The notes: generated from the sequence alone by a model not told the origin. A DNA stretch of 64,000 nt from Cyanobacteria bacterium TGS_CYA1 (GCA_026129135.1 JAHCIQ010000001.1:248001-312000); one strand, 5' to 3'; positions 1 to 8,249 are shown, counted from the stretch's first letter. Numbers and translations: made by a program.

Positions 1-472
1 AAAAACTTGGAAAGAGCGCGAATTCCATGAACGATTTAACTGGTTTGGCACCGCGATAAATCTCGAACAGATAGTGAATGAACTCGAAAACGAAGAATGA
101 AATTCCAAGGGGAAGAATAATATCGACTGTGAAATTTGGCAGCGGTGGCTGACCTACAGCTTTTGCCGCATCTGAAATTACATCGTGCACAAAATAGGCG
201 TATTTGAAAAAGCCCAGGATAATGACATTAAGGGCGATACCAAGCCCAAAGACCAATTTTTTCTTTTCGGTGGCGCGCTCGACCCAAAAACCCAGAAAAT
301 AATTGAGTGCGGTCAAGCCCAAAATGAGCAGACCGTATTCCCATTTCCAGTACATGTAAAAGACGTAACTGGCAATGAGCAAAAGCGGTGTTCTGAATTT
401 AAATGGCGTCTTCCAATAAATAAAGAAAACTGCCGGTAAAAAGATCATGTAAGCGAGGCTATTAAAGAGCAT
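1..472 (-). CDS. MBOAT family O-acyltransferase, N-terminal part (runs off the window)
   Basis: About 157 codons of an open frame start at the ATG at 472 and leave the window at base 1. The protein begins MLFNSLAYMIFLPAVFF and alternates hydrophobic helices with short basic loops; the stretch ILPLGISFFVFEFIHY is typical of AlgI/DltB-type membrane-bound O-acyltransferases. Such enzymes move acyl groups across the membrane onto polysaccharides or other envelope polymers. The start lies 11 bases inside the end of the upstream SGNH-like gene, so the two are probably translationally coupled and form an acyl-transfer pair. The catalytic His region lies outside the window, and the acceptor polymer cannot be told. 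The family call is firm, the role is inferred. Confidence 0.85.
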   Translation of the reverse strand, partial: MLFNSLAYMIFLPAVFFIYWKTPFKFRTPLLLIASYVFYMYWKWEYGLLILGLTALNYFLGFWVERATEKKKLVFGLGIALNVIILGFFKYAYFVHDVISDAAKAVGQPPLPNFTVDIILPLGISFFVFEFIHYLFEIYRGAKPVKSFMEFALFPSF

Positions 473-1718
473 CTTGCTTGTCCCCCGCTTCTGCCACTTT
501 GCGATTGCCAGCACCAGTCGTGTTAGATGGGCTGTTCAAAGCAGTGACCAGGTCTTGATTGGAAGCTACAATCGAAGCAATGGAGTTGAGCATTTTGCTT
601 CCGCCTTGCGGTCCCATATGTCCCCAATCGGTATAGTCTTTCTTCTCGTGTTTCCAACCTGGGTCCAGATTATAGAAAGGAATTTCGTTTGCTTTTGTGA
701 TTGTGGTCACTGCTTCGACGTGTCGTTCATAAATGCCAGGGTGCATGCAATCTCTGGCTTCGGGCGATGACGGAACGTTCACCACTATGGCTTTGACACC
801 GCGTTCTTTGCAAGTTTTAAGTGCTTTGTCGAGCCAGATTTTTTGATTTTCAAAGACCTGTTCGTTCAAATGTTTGTAGCGCATGCGGCAGTCTGGCGAT
901 GAATTGACATACCAGTAAGGTGTGTTTGGATGAGCCAACCAGGCGCCTTTTTCGATTTCGTCGCGTTTGAAAACAGAACGTCTGTCTTCTTCCGATTTCT
1001 GGTCGAGTGGGCTTGGTGGAAGCGATGCAAGATAAGGCTGCATGACAGATTTGATTGCGTTTGCGCGCAGAGTCTGAATTTCGTTCGCTTTGTTTTTAAA
1101 GAATAAAGAGTTTGAGAACCAGTCGGCAAACTTACCTGGAATGTCCATGAAAGCCAGGTCTTTAGCTTGTTTGTCGTCTGTGAAATTGGTCAAATAGCGA
1201 AAATGCTTTGAGCCACCAGCATTGAAAAATCTGCAATCCATCAAATCGCGCGGTGCTACGCAGAAGATTGCCATTTTGGGTTTGTGTGCGCCCTGACACA
1301 TTGTTTCAACAATCATTGCCTGGTCAGATACCATGGCGCCAGGTAATCCAAAATTGAAGCAACGCAATTTTTGGGGATTGGAAAGAGGCGCTCGACTTTT
1401 TATTGCATCCTCTAAATAGGTAGTGCGATGGTCAACCACGAGGTCGACAGATTTGTTTCTATATACGGCTTCTTCCTGCCAGGTCGGATTCATGATGAAA
1501 GACGACCCCATCATTATTACGTCGGCAGGGTTTTCTCTGAAATCTTTGACTGCCCACCAGGCCCAGGTTCTGTTCGTCTGGATGGCTTGAGGGTCTAGTT
1601 TTTTTAGTGGATTTGAATAAAGTAAGCAAACGTTAATGATGGCGACAAGAATGAAAGCTTGCGCCACAGGGCTTTGCTTCAAGAAATCCAGTAGTGAGAA
1701 CTTTTGCTTTTGGTCCAT
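462..1718 (-). CDS. SGNH-hydrolase-like membrane-anchored protein, MBOAT partner
   Basis: The 418-residue protein has one N-terminal membrane segment (about residues 17-35) followed by an extracytoplasmic domain. Residues 70-75 (MGSSFI) fit the nucleophile block of SGNH/GDSL esterase-like folds, and D364 and H367 (DWGH) fit the terminal D-x-x-H block. Proteins of this layout (DltD, AlgJ/AlgX and DUF1574 types) act next to MBOAT proteins in O-acylation of envelope polymers. Here the gene overlaps the MBOAT start by 11 bases and is first in the operon, behind a palindrome-rich 180-bp control region. The substrate is unknown; similarity is by motif and context only. Confidence 0.75.
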   Translation of the reverse strand: MDQKQKFSLLDFLKQSPVAQAFILVAIINVCLLYSNPLKKLDPQAIQTNRTWAWWAVKDFRENPADVIMMGSSFIMNPTWQEEAVYRNKSVDLVVDHRTTYLEDAIKSRAPLSNPQKLRCFNFGLPGAMVSDQAMIVETMCQGAHKPKMAIFCVAPRDLMDCRFFNAGGSKHFRYLTNFTDDKQAKDLAFMDIPGKFADWFSNSLFFKNKANEIQTLRANAIKSVMQPYLASLPPSPLDQKSEEDRRSVFKRDEIEKGAWLAHPNTPYWYVNSSPDCRMRYKHLNEQVFENQKIWLDKALKTCKERGVKAIVVNVPSSPEARDCMHPGIYERHVEAVTTITKANEIPFYNLDPGWKHEKKDYTDWGHMGPQGGSKMLNSIASIVASNQDLVTALNSPSNTTGAGNRKVAEAGDKQDAL

Positions 1719-1791
1719 GGGTAGTCATGATGATACTAAAATGGCGATATATACTGCTTTAGAACAAATCAATCTAAGCCTTTGCGCGAGC

Positions 1792-1817
1792 GACAAGTGC
1801 GTTGTCAAGCGCTTGAC
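1792..1817. promoter_or_regulatory. Overlapping palindromes upstream of the SGNH/MBOAT operon
   Basis: GTCAAGCGCTTGAC at 1804-1817 is a perfect 14-bp palindrome. A second inverted repeat, GACAA-N5-TTGTC (1792-1796 and 1802-1806), overlaps its left side. Both lie 75-100 bases ahead of the start at 1718, a reasonable place for an operator. No regulator gene lies beside it, so the binding factor is unknown. Confidence 0.4.
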
Positions 1818-1837
1818 GCGTGAGCCTGTCGCAGTTC

Positions 1838-1867
1838 AAAACCTATTCCGATATCGGTTTAGGTTTT
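1838..1867. terminator. Hairpin behind the GNAT gene, possible bidirectional terminator
   Basis: AAAACCTA (1838-1845) pairs with TAGGTTTT (1860-1867). After a 2x2 mismatch the inner CCGAT/ATCGG arms continue the helix. The A-rich 5' arm and T-rich 3' arm give a terminator-like shape on either strand, 34 bases beyond the GNAT stop. There is no longer T tract, so an operator role is also possible. Confidence 0.35.
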
Positions 1868-1873
1868 AAGTCG

Positions 1874-1894
1874 AGGTATACAACAGGTATACAA
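1874..1894. repeat. Tandem AGGTATACAA repeats, 11-bp period
   Basis: AGGTATACAA occurs at 1874-1883 and again at 1885-1894, so two GTATAC palindromes sit one helical turn apart, just after the GNAT stop. This spacing is common for paired protein-binding sites on one face of the helix. No known family is claimed. Confidence 0.4.
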
Positions 1895-1900
1895 AATAAA

Positions 1901-2389
1901 CTACAAATTTTTGCGAAATTCGATCTCGTGCTTAATTGGAATGCCAAAACTGCCACAAAGTGGAATTTGGGGCTTTAATTTGCGACTTTCTTCCAGGGCG
2001 TTGTGATAGAGCGCGACCATGTCATAGCCGCAGCGCTGGTAAAAATGGATAGCTTCAATATTGTCGTTGGTCGTAATCAACCAGACTTGTTTGCAAGATG
2101 CCAGCCTGGCTTCCATTTCGACGGCTTCCATTAGTTTTTTGCCAATGCCTTGCCATTGCAAAAACACATCTATGGTCACAAGTTCGCACATATCGCCCAG
2201 AATTTCGAAAGTGGCAAGTCCCACGAGTTCTGTATATTGTCTCGCCACAAATCCCCTGAGCTCGGCTGGTTTATGACATTTGCCTTTGCTCACTACAAAG
2301 TCAGCGCCAAAAAGCTTGGTGGAGCGCTCTTTGATTTCAAGCGAGTCAGCCTCGCTTTTCTGTGATATCTGGACGACTTCGAGATTCAT
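1901..2389 (-). CDS. GNAT family N-acetyltransferase
   Basis: The 162-residue protein is a single GNAT domain. The acetyl-CoA loop motif Q/R-x-x-G-x-G/A is present as QWQGIGKKLMEA after a strand (VTIDVFLQ), and the late-domain motif NIEAIHFYQRCGYDMVALYH is typical of the family (N-x-x-A-x-x-F-Y-x-x-x-G-F/Y). Such enzymes move acetyl from acetyl-CoA to an amine; the substrate cannot be read from the sequence. It is transcribed alone, away from the thioredoxin-like gene and toward the O-acylation operon, from which a hairpin separates it. Confidence 0.85.
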   Translation of the reverse strand: MNLEVVQISQKSEADSLEIKERSTKLFGADFVVSKGKCHKPAELRGFVARQYTELVGLATFEILGDMCELVTIDVFLQWQGIGKKLMEAVEMEARLASCKQVWLITTNDNIEAIHFYQRCGYDMVALYHNALEESRKLKPQIPLCGSFGIPIKHEIEFRKNL

Positions 2390-2496
2390 AGGTAGGCAAC
2401 GATAGCATTTTTCCGGGGGGATTTTCAGTGTTTACCCCAGGGTGGAAATCGAAGCGGTTGCGCAAAATGGTAATGAACGCCAGTGAGGGCAATTCT

Positions 2497-3438
2497 ATGA
2501 AACGATTTTTGCTGTCAGCTTTGATTACTACGCTTTTTGCCGCTCAAGCCAGTCACGGACAAGAGCCAGTCAAGCGCTCTTCTTTAGCTGACCTCAGAAA
2601 GTCGGCTATTGAAATGCCAATTAAATCGCTTCTGGTTCCTCCTCAAGAATTGAAGAGCGAGCCTTTATCTATAACTAAGAACGACGCAAAAAAAGAGCCA
2701 AAGAAAAAAGTCAGACCGGGCGCTGTTATCTGGTATCCGACCACTGCTGATGCGAAAAGGAATTCGCTTTTGTCGGGCAAACCAGTTTTAGTTTTTCACC
2801 TGATGGGATTTTTAGACGATCGCTTTTGCTGAACGAATGCCAGACTAGCGAGATCCGTGTTGTTCTCAAATCCTGAAATTTCAGCTTATATCAATCAAAA
2901 CTTCGAGCCTGTCTGGGAGTCGGTGCGTCCAGTACCCACAATCACTCTGGACTTTGGAAACGGCCAGAAAGTTACGCGCACATTGCATGGCAATATCGCC
3001 ACTTATGTGTGCACCGCAGATGGTTCTATCATCGATGTTATTCCTGGCGTCTACGAGCCACAAGCTTATCTGCGCCAACTCAAGAAATTGAGCGAAGCAT
3101 CTAAAAACATCATGGTGCAAAGTGACAGACAATTCGAATTGATTGGCAAATATCACAAAGACGAGCTTGCTCGAAACAAGTCGCTGCAAAAGCTCATTGT
3201 CGAACCCCAGACATCTGTCGAAGGTCACGGCAAGGCTGAGCTAGTTTCTGACACGAGCCACAATGAATGGTTTAGACGCAGACAAATTCACCAGATGCTT
3301 CTAAAACAGAACGGGGCGACGCCCGATTCGTTTAAAAAGGCTCTCTATAAAAATGTATTGCACGCGGACTTAGACGATCCGCATTTGGGACTCGATAAAT
3401 ATCTGACCGCTACATATCCATTCGATGATAATAGCTAG
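2497..3438 (+). CDS. Exported thioredoxin-like protein with in-frame TGA: candidate selenoprotein
   Basis: The frame opens at ATG 2497, chosen because GAGGG precedes it and the product starts with a signal peptide (MKRFLLSALITTLFAAQASHG). It stays open to TAA at 3438 except for a single TGA at 2830-2832 (codon 112), just after Cys111. Upstream, GKPVLVFHLMG (94-104) is a thioredoxin-like first strand. Downstream, LFSNPEISAYINQNFEPVW matches the helix/strand after the CxxC loop of Thioredoxin_7-type proteins, and a late YVCTADG...GVYEPQAYLRQL completes the fold. The TGA thus sits in the redox loop, giving Cys-Sec if read as selenocysteine. A weak 9-bp stem with one bulge can form from 2831 to 2865. 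The alternative is a nonsense mutation or sequencing error, leaving two fragments (the second could start at GTG 2857). Ordinary TGA stops elsewhere argue against general recoding. The total would be 313 residues. Confidence 0.7.
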
Positions 3439-3464
3439 GTCGTTTTATTGTGTAAAATATACAC

Positions 3465-4745
3465 ATGAAAAGAAAACCTTCCCGTAAATATCTGATTCTC
3501 AGTCTGGCTTTAGCTACAGGATGTACTTTCAATTTAGTAAGTGCAAACTCCGCAATTGCTGCAACTATCTCGCAAGCTACTATCGAACTGGTAGAGCGCG
3601 ACCTGAAAGATCCTAATACTTCTCGTCGAGATTTCTCAAAAGAAGTGGCTGAGTTGAAAGCCACAATCGAAGAGAAAGATTCAAGTCCTCAGTTAAAAGC
3701 CACTTGCTATCGCTTGCTTAGCAGTATCAGTTCTGACACGAACGATATGAGCCAGGCGCTGGAGTATATCGAAAAAGCATTCAAGCTAAATCCTACCGAC
3801 AAAGATGTACTAGTTCAAAGAGCTTTCGCTCACATTTTGGATCCGAATCGCGAAGAAGTGGCTGAATATTTTGCTGCTGCTATTGCTGTTCGACCCGATT
3901 TGAGCTGGCTTTATTTTAATCGTGGAAGCGTATTGCAAGGGCTCGAACGTCACAAAGAAGCTATTGAAGATTTAGAGAAAGCTGCCGAATTATCCAGCAA
4001 TGACCAAAAAGTGATGGCATATTTTTTAGAGGTCGATTCGAGGCTTGCCCTATCCGATTTTAAAGGCGTTGTCGAAGTCGCAAAAAAGGTTCCAATCGAA
4101 AAAGTCAAATTACCCGATTCTATGAAAATGACTTTCTTGAAGGATCTTGGATACAGTCAGCTCAGAGAAAATCAATTTGATCAGGGTATCAAAACGCTAG
4201 GCGCTGCACTAGAACTCGCTACCAACGATAAACAAAAAGGTTCTATTCATTATTTTCGCTCCCTCGGTTATTATAAATTGAATCAAAAGGAAAAAGCCGA
4301 TGAGGAGGTGGTTTTATCCGAGAAATATGGTTATCGACCTCCAAATTCGCCGCCACCAGATAGAGTGGCAAAGTTCAATAACGAGCTTGCCGAAGCAATG
4401 AAGCCTTATATCGAAAAAGCGCGTCAGACCTTGCCTGATGCGAAGAAGCGATATCAGGCTGGACTACCTGCTGGTCATCGTATGAGTGTCACCACTCTTT
4501 TGACCGACAAAAACGGGCATCATGAACAGGTCTTTGTCACGGTGAACTCGTGGAATGGTGATGCGGTTTCGGGTATTTTGGCTAATTCTGTGAGCTTGCA
4601 GGGTTTTAAGCGAGGACAAGCTCTTGAGGTGAAAGAGAAGGACATGCTTGATTGGACCATCGTCAATCCAAAAGGCGAGGAAGAAGGGAATCTAGTTGGC
4701 AAATTCATCGATACATGGCTTGATGAGCACAATTCAGAACAATGA
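3465..4745 (+). CDS. Exported TPR protein, possible lipoprotein
   Basis: The 426-residue protein starts with an export signal. LALATGC near residue 20 could be a lipobox, otherwise cleavage would follow SAIAA. Four or more tetratricopeptide repeats cover roughly residues 80-290 (for example AFKLNPTDKDVLVQRAFAHI and NRGSVLQGLERHKEAIEDLEKAAEL). A C-terminal domain of about 120 residues (from PDAKKRYQAGL) is unrecognised. TPRs usually scaffold protein contacts. There is no clear ribosome site and the AT-rich TGTAAAATATACAC abuts the start, so a short leader is likely. The stop overlaps the next start by four bases (ATGA), implying a two-gene operon. Confidence 0.8.
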   Translation: MKRKPSRKYLILSLALATGCTFNLVSANSAIAATISQATIELVERDLKDPNTSRRDFSKEVAELKATIEEKDSSPQLKATCYRLLSSISSDTNDMSQALEYIEKAFKLNPTDKDVLVQRAFAHILDPNREEVAEYFAAAIAVRPDLSWLYFNRGSVLQGLERHKEAIEDLEKAAELSSNDQKVMAYFLEVDSRLALSDFKGVVEVAKKVPIEKVKLPDSMKMTFLKDLGYSQLRENQFDQGIKTLGAALELATNDKQKGSIHYFRSLGYYKLNQKEKADEEVVLSEKYGYRPPNSPPPDRVAKFNNELAEAMKPYIEKARQTLPDAKKRYQAGLPAGHRMSVTTLLTDKNGHHEQVFVTVNSWNGDAVSGILANSVSLQGFKRGQALEVKEKDMLDWTIVNPKGEEEGNLVGKFIDTWLDEHNSEQ

Positions 4746-5917
4746 AAAAATCTTATAACATAATTGGCATAACACTTCTGACACTGTCTCTTCAGTTTCC
4801 TGTTGTTGCACAGTCCCCTGATTCAGCTGTGAGTCGAATCAACAAAATGGAAACTTCCTTTTATGGACGAGCTCACGATCAGGACGATTTAAATAAAAGG
4901 ATTTCCAGGCTGGAGAATAATATATTTGGCAAATCATCCTTCGACTCGACTCATGACCGTCTTGACCGGCTGGAAAGAGCGATAGGAAATGAGAATTCGT
5001 ACAAAATCGAAAACACTAGACCGGCTTCTCAAATCAAAACATCTGGATTGTCTGCCGGTCCAAATGCAAATCAGAAATTTGCGAATTTGCTAACTAAAGC
5101 GCAAGCTGATATCAGTTTGAAGCGCTTCAATTCTGCTGCAGACGAGCTTATGGACGCAGTTGAGATGAATCCAAAATCTTCACTAGCTTTCAGGCAATTG
5201 GGCGATGTGTTAGTTGAGCTGAAAGATTTCGAAGGAGCTCAAGAAGCGTATAAAGCTTGTATGGATATCGACCAGTCTGGCGAAAACGGCAAATATGCAA
5301 AATTGAAATTGCAGGCATTTTTTGCAAGAACAAATAGATTTCGGGCGCCGGTAAGCCGCGTCGTTCCCACCACTCCCAAAAATACTTTGAGCACCATAGA
5401 CTCTCAAATAAATGAATACAAAGAAAAAATGGATAAAGAAGGGCAAAAAGGAGCTGCCTGGAAGACGCAATCGACTATCCGTGAAACACAAAGAATAAAT
5501 GAAGATACCCAGCAGTGGCTTAGAGACTCACAAACCTATTCAACCTCTGGCGGTTTGCCATTTGGCTCTTCGAGAAGGGGTAGTTCAAGAGGAGGTAGCA
5601 CATGGTCGAGCACCAGTTCCAGTTCAACTTCGAATTCAAGATCAAGTAGTAGGAATGGCATCATTGAACAGGGGCGCTTGCGTAGTAATTTTGTAAACGC
5701 TGACGGTCAAAATCAAAGTACTAACGCGTTATTCGAAGCATCAGAACGCGCACGCCATTTCGATGAAAGTGCCAATAACCTCAAAGATCAGCTTGGCAAG
5801 AAAAAAATGAAAGGCGATGTGGAGCTACAGCAATTTGGAACTAATGTGTATGTGCGCAATTACGGAAGTAGCTCAGCAAGCAAGAGTGATGAAAAATCAC
5901 AGCAGGTCAAACCGTAA
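4742..5917 (+). CDS. Exported protein with RLE/FGK repeats, TPR and Ser-rich region
   Basis: The 391-residue product has a signal peptide ending near VVAQS. It then carries two copies of a short helical motif of the form R-x-x-x-L-E-x-x-x-F-G (SRLENNIFGK and DRLERAIGNE), preceded by a related MET-SFYGR copy. A TPR pair lies around residues 115-200 (FNSAADELMDAVEMNPKSSL). Residues about 275-305 are almost all Ser, Gly, Arg and Thr, a disordered linker. The tail is charged. It overlaps the preceding TPR gene (ATGA), so the two are probably co-translated and may form one envelope complex. No enzymatic motif is seen. Confidence 0.75.
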   Translation: MKKSYNIIGITLLTLSLQFPVVAQSPDSAVSRINKMETSFYGRAHDQDDLNKRISRLENNIFGKSSFDSTHDRLDRLERAIGNENSYKIENTRPASQIKTSGLSAGPNANQKFANLLTKAQADISLKRFNSAADELMDAVEMNPKSSLAFRQLGDVLVELKDFEGAQEAYKACMDIDQSGENGKYAKLKLQAFFARTNRFRAPVSRVVPTTPKNTLSTIDSQINEYKEKMDKEGQKGAAWKTQSTIRETQRINEDTQQWLRDSQTYSTSGGLPFGSSRRGSSRGGSTWSSTSSSSTSNSRSSSRNGIIEQGRLRSNFVNADGQNQSTNALFEASERARHFDESANNLKDQLGKKKMKGDVELQQFGTNVYVRNYGSSSASKSDEKSQQVKP

Positions 5918-5929
5918 AGCCTAAAACCT

Positions 5930-7057
5930 CTATTGCACCTTACCGCGATTGGCTATTGGAAGTATGGCTTCAATCTTTCCATTGCGGTGACAGTAATAGA
6001 AGTCGTGCAAGTTTATAGTGGTATCGATGTGACTTGGAGTAATCGTTACTCGATCTCCAATTTGCAGTGCGACATCGCCGCCTGATGATGACTTCAAAAT
6101 GCCGTGCTCGTCACCACCTGGCTCATAGGTCAAGCCGGCTAGATTAGCTACTTCTGGAGCACCCGAATCTGTCGACAGAGATTTGTATCCCGAATCTATT
6201 ACTGCTCTTTTTGCGTCTGGTTTGCTGATTACTGTCGCCACCAGATGCAGTGCTTGCTCGAATTTCTGACCGGCGTTTCTATAAGCAGTATCCATGAAAA
6301 TAAAACTGCCTGGTTGTACCTCGGTGACAAAATTATTTTCAGCACACCAGGGCGAAGTTCCCGTACCGCCTGTGGTTACGACTGGTACTTCGATGCCAGC
6401 TGATTTCAATTCTGAAACTATTCTGCCTAAGCGCTCCATCGATTCTTTCGATTTATTCTTGCGCTCAGATTCATCGCGCAAAAGTTGCACATGACCTTCA
6501 TAGCCCTGAACGCCAATAAAAGTAAGTGCGCTATGGGTTTTAATATAATTGGCAAGTTCGACTACATCTTTGGGATTCTCGATACCTGCTCTGTTTTGTC
6601 CGACATTGGTTTCGATTAAAACCATGATAGCCTCTTTGTGTTGAAAAGCTTTAGCCGAGCTTGCAAGCAGTTCGACTCCGGCTTTGCTGTCTACGACTAA
6701 TCGAATAGCTGGATGATCTCTCAGTAAATCGAAGAGTTTTTCCATTTTTGCTTTGCCGATAATCTCGGTAGTAATAAGAATATCGCCCACGCCGTTTTGA
6801 GCCATTACTTCTGCTTCGGCAAGTTTTGCCACACAAATACCAGTGGCTCCCATTTCGATTAACTTCTTGGCGAATACTGGTGATTTAGCTGTCTTCAAAT
6901 GCGGACGGATAGTGACAGACTTATCTTTGAAATTGGCGAACATCGCTTCAATATTTCTGTCCACGATATCGAGATCTATTATTAAAGCAGGTGTGTCGAC
7001 CGTGTCTATTGAGTCGCCAACTTCGGGCTTTGAATAAAGCATCTGAATCTGTGTCAT
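5930..7057 (-). CDS. D-threonine aldolase / D-serine dehydratase-like PLP enzyme
   Basis: The 375-residue protein fits the fold-type III PLP family of D-threonine aldolase and DSD1-type D-serine dehydratase. Near the N-terminus DTPALIIDLD is followed by RPHLKTAK (residues 51-58), where K55 is the expected PLP lysine. The C-terminal region SHIDTTINLHDFYYCHRNG, ending in ANRGKVQ, carries the His/Cys pair that binds the metal in this family. It cleaves or dehydrates beta-hydroxy D-amino acids; which one cannot be decided. GGGAGA-like GGGAGAATGAA precedes the start. It converges with the TPR operon and is followed by no obvious partner. Confidence 0.85.
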   Translation of the reverse strand: MTQIQMLYSKPEVGDSIDTVDTPALIIDLDIVDRNIEAMFANFKDKSVTIRPHLKTAKSPVFAKKLIEMGATGICVAKLAEAEVMAQNGVGDILITTEIIGKAKMEKLFDLLRDHPAIRLVVDSKAGVELLASSAKAFQHKEAIMVLIETNVGQNRAGIENPKDVVELANYIKTHSALTFIGVQGYEGHVQLLRDESERKNKSKESMERLGRIVSELKSAGIEVPVVTTGGTGTSPWCAENNFVTEVQPGSFIFMDTAYRNAGQKFEQALHLVATVISKPDAKRAVIDSGYKSLSTDSGAPEVANLAGLTYEPGGDEHGILKSSSGGDVALQIGDRVTITPSHIDTTINLHDFYYCHRNGKIEAILPIANRGKVQ

Positions 7058-7127
7058 TTCATTCTCCCAGGCAAGTGCGAAAACTTATACCACAATAGGT
7101 GATACATAATCTTTATTAGCACCTTTT

Positions 7128-7493
7128 TTACTTGCAAATAGTTTTGAGAACTCGAGACATGTTATTTGCCTTTTGATAGAAAGCTTGCACCTTTGAATCG
7201 TTGTTCAAGGTTTCTATCAAAGTGCTCTTGAATAATTCAAGCCAATGTTCAAAATGTTCAGAATTTAGGCCATCGATTTTGCGATGAATTAATATGGGGT
7301 TACCGTGATAAAGGATTTTCCCGAGCATTACCGTCGCCCAGAAATTATTCATTTTTTCCAAATGGCATTCCCAGCTTTCGCTCATTTCGTTTTCGAAGAT
7401 AGGTCCCAAAATAGGATCTACTTGGACTTTTGCGTAGAAATTTTCTACGATGTTTTTGATGTCATCGCTTGTTATTTGAAAAACTGTATTCAT
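7128..7493 (-). CDS. Group III truncated haemoglobin
   Basis: The 121-residue protein has the length and landmarks of a group III (P-type) truncated globin: an N-terminal helix ending NFYAKVQVDPILGPIF, a central W52 (NNFWATVMLG), the proximal-His segment HGNPILIH with H70, and HFEHWLELFKSTL with W84. Such globins bind O2 or NO, and some are linked to NO or peroxide stress. It is the last gene of an Rrf2-rubredoxin-globin operon and its start lies 32 bases inside the rubredoxin gene, so translation is probably coupled. Opposite, on the plus strand, lies a NO reductase gene, which supports a role in NO scavenging or sensing. Confidence 0.88.
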   Translation of the reverse strand: MNTVFQITSDDIKNIVENFYAKVQVDPILGPIFENEMSESWECHLEKMNNFWATVMLGKILYHGNPILIHRKIDGLNSEHFEHWLELFKSTLIETLNNDSKVQAFYQKANNMSRVLKTICK

Positions 7494-7704
7494 TTTGGTT
7501 CACCGCTTCTTTTTTTTTCGTGCAAGGCTCGTACAAGCTTACGCAAGAGCAAGGTTGGAAATTTTCTTTTTCTGTGCCGCATTCGGGACATTTCCAGTCG
7601 TCTGATAAGCTGTTGAAATCCAACGTGCATCCGCATTCTTTAGGGTGCTCGATCTCTTCGTAAATGTAATTGCATACTGTGCAAATATGATGACCATCTT
7701 TCAT
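7462..7704 (-). CDS. Rubredoxin-like protein
   Basis: An 80-residue protein with the two CxxC knuckles of rubredoxin: C8-T-V-C11 and C39-P-E-C42, with the usual YIYEE after the first and WKCPECG around the second. It would bind one iron and pass single electrons. The C-terminal 25 residues carry four more Cys/Lys-rich positions (CSC, EPC), unlike classic 54-residue rubredoxins, and most of this tail overlaps the downstream globin start. It may feed electrons to the globin or another NO-reducing partner; this is inference from the operon. Its start overlaps the Rrf2 stop by four bases. Confidence 0.85.
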   Translation of the reverse strand: MKDGHHICTVCNYIYEEIEHPKECGCTLDFNSLSDDWKCPECGTEKENFQPCSCVSLYEPCTKKKEAVNQNEYSFSNNKR

Positions 7705-8171
7705 GATTTTCTCCTTTGAGAAGGCTTTCTACTTCCCTCTTTGTTCGATAAGGGAAAGGTAAATACATTTTTCCCTTTTGTGTTAGACATAAGGTCGGCA
7801 ATTGTTGTTTGTGCAAATGCGCGCTCAACAAGCTCGCTCGCTTCGTCAAGACGTCTATGCAGAGCGCACAGTTTATATGCATGTGCATCAAGTCCCAGCG
7901 GACACTCGGTAATCCTTTTTATAGGTTCGACTGCGTTAACAACGTCTAAGACGCTTAGTTTGTTCGTTTTGATTTTTAGGCTGAAACCTCCGCCCAGACC
8001 GCGTTGAGATTGAACGATGCCGACTCGTGAGAGTTGTTGTAGTACTTTAGATAAGTAGGCTGCTGGTATTTGTGTGGGTTGGGCGATTTGCTCAGTGGTA
8101 ACGCCTTTTCCGCCCATTTCAGCTAGAAAAACTACTGCTCTTAGTGCATATTCGGCTGTTTGCGAAATCAT
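7701..8171 (-). CDS. Rrf2 family regulator, probable NO/redox sensor
   Basis: The 156-residue protein opens with the Rrf2 signature (MISQTAEYALRAVVFLA), a winged helix (TTEQIAQPTQIPAAYLSKVLQQL) and the wing RGLGGGFSL. The sensor loop has C90 and C102 with H105 nearby (ECPLG and KLCALH). NsrR and IscR use three Cys there, so one ligand differs if a cluster is bound. It heads an operon with rubredoxin and truncated globin and is divergent from the NO reductase gene. Control of both directions from the shared 110-bp region is therefore likely. NsrR-like is the best functional guess; the name is not assigned because the Cys pattern is incomplete. Confidence 0.85.
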   Translation of the reverse strand: MISQTAEYALRAVVFLAEMGGKGVTTEQIAQPTQIPAAYLSKVLQQLSRVGIVQSQRGLGGGFSLKIKTNKLSVLDVVNAVEPIKRITECPLGLDAHAYKLCALHRRLDEASELVERAFAQTTIADLMSNTKGKNVFTFPLSNKEGSRKPSQRRKS

Positions 8172-8191
8172 TTTGTTTCCTGTTTTTTATT

Positions 8192-8249
8192 CTGGATAAT
8201 TGGATCTTGATATCCAGTTTATACCCTGCTAGTATAAGTGTCAATGACA
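8192..8249 (+). promoter_or_regulatory. NO reductase promoter with operator-like inverted repeats
   Basis: CTGGATA (8192-8198) and TATCCAG (8211-8217) form a perfect 7-bp inverted repeat with a 12-base spacer; a nested TGGAT/ATCCA pair lies at 8201-8216. The right arm overlaps a sigma70-like promoter: TTGATA (8207-8212), 17 bases, TAGTAT (8230-8235). TGTCA-A-TGACA (8239-8249) is a second small palindrome near the expected start of transcription. A bound Rrf2 protein would block the promoter. The arrangement is seen directly, the regulator is inferred. Confidence 0.55.

Noticed and set aside
2428..2496. Upstream extension of the thioredoxin-like gene to 2428
   Set aside because: It has no ribosome site and hides the signal peptide that begins at 2497.
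2820..2870. Frameshift as the cause of the break in the thioredoxin-like gene
   Set aside because: Both halves are in the same frame; only a TGA codon separates them.
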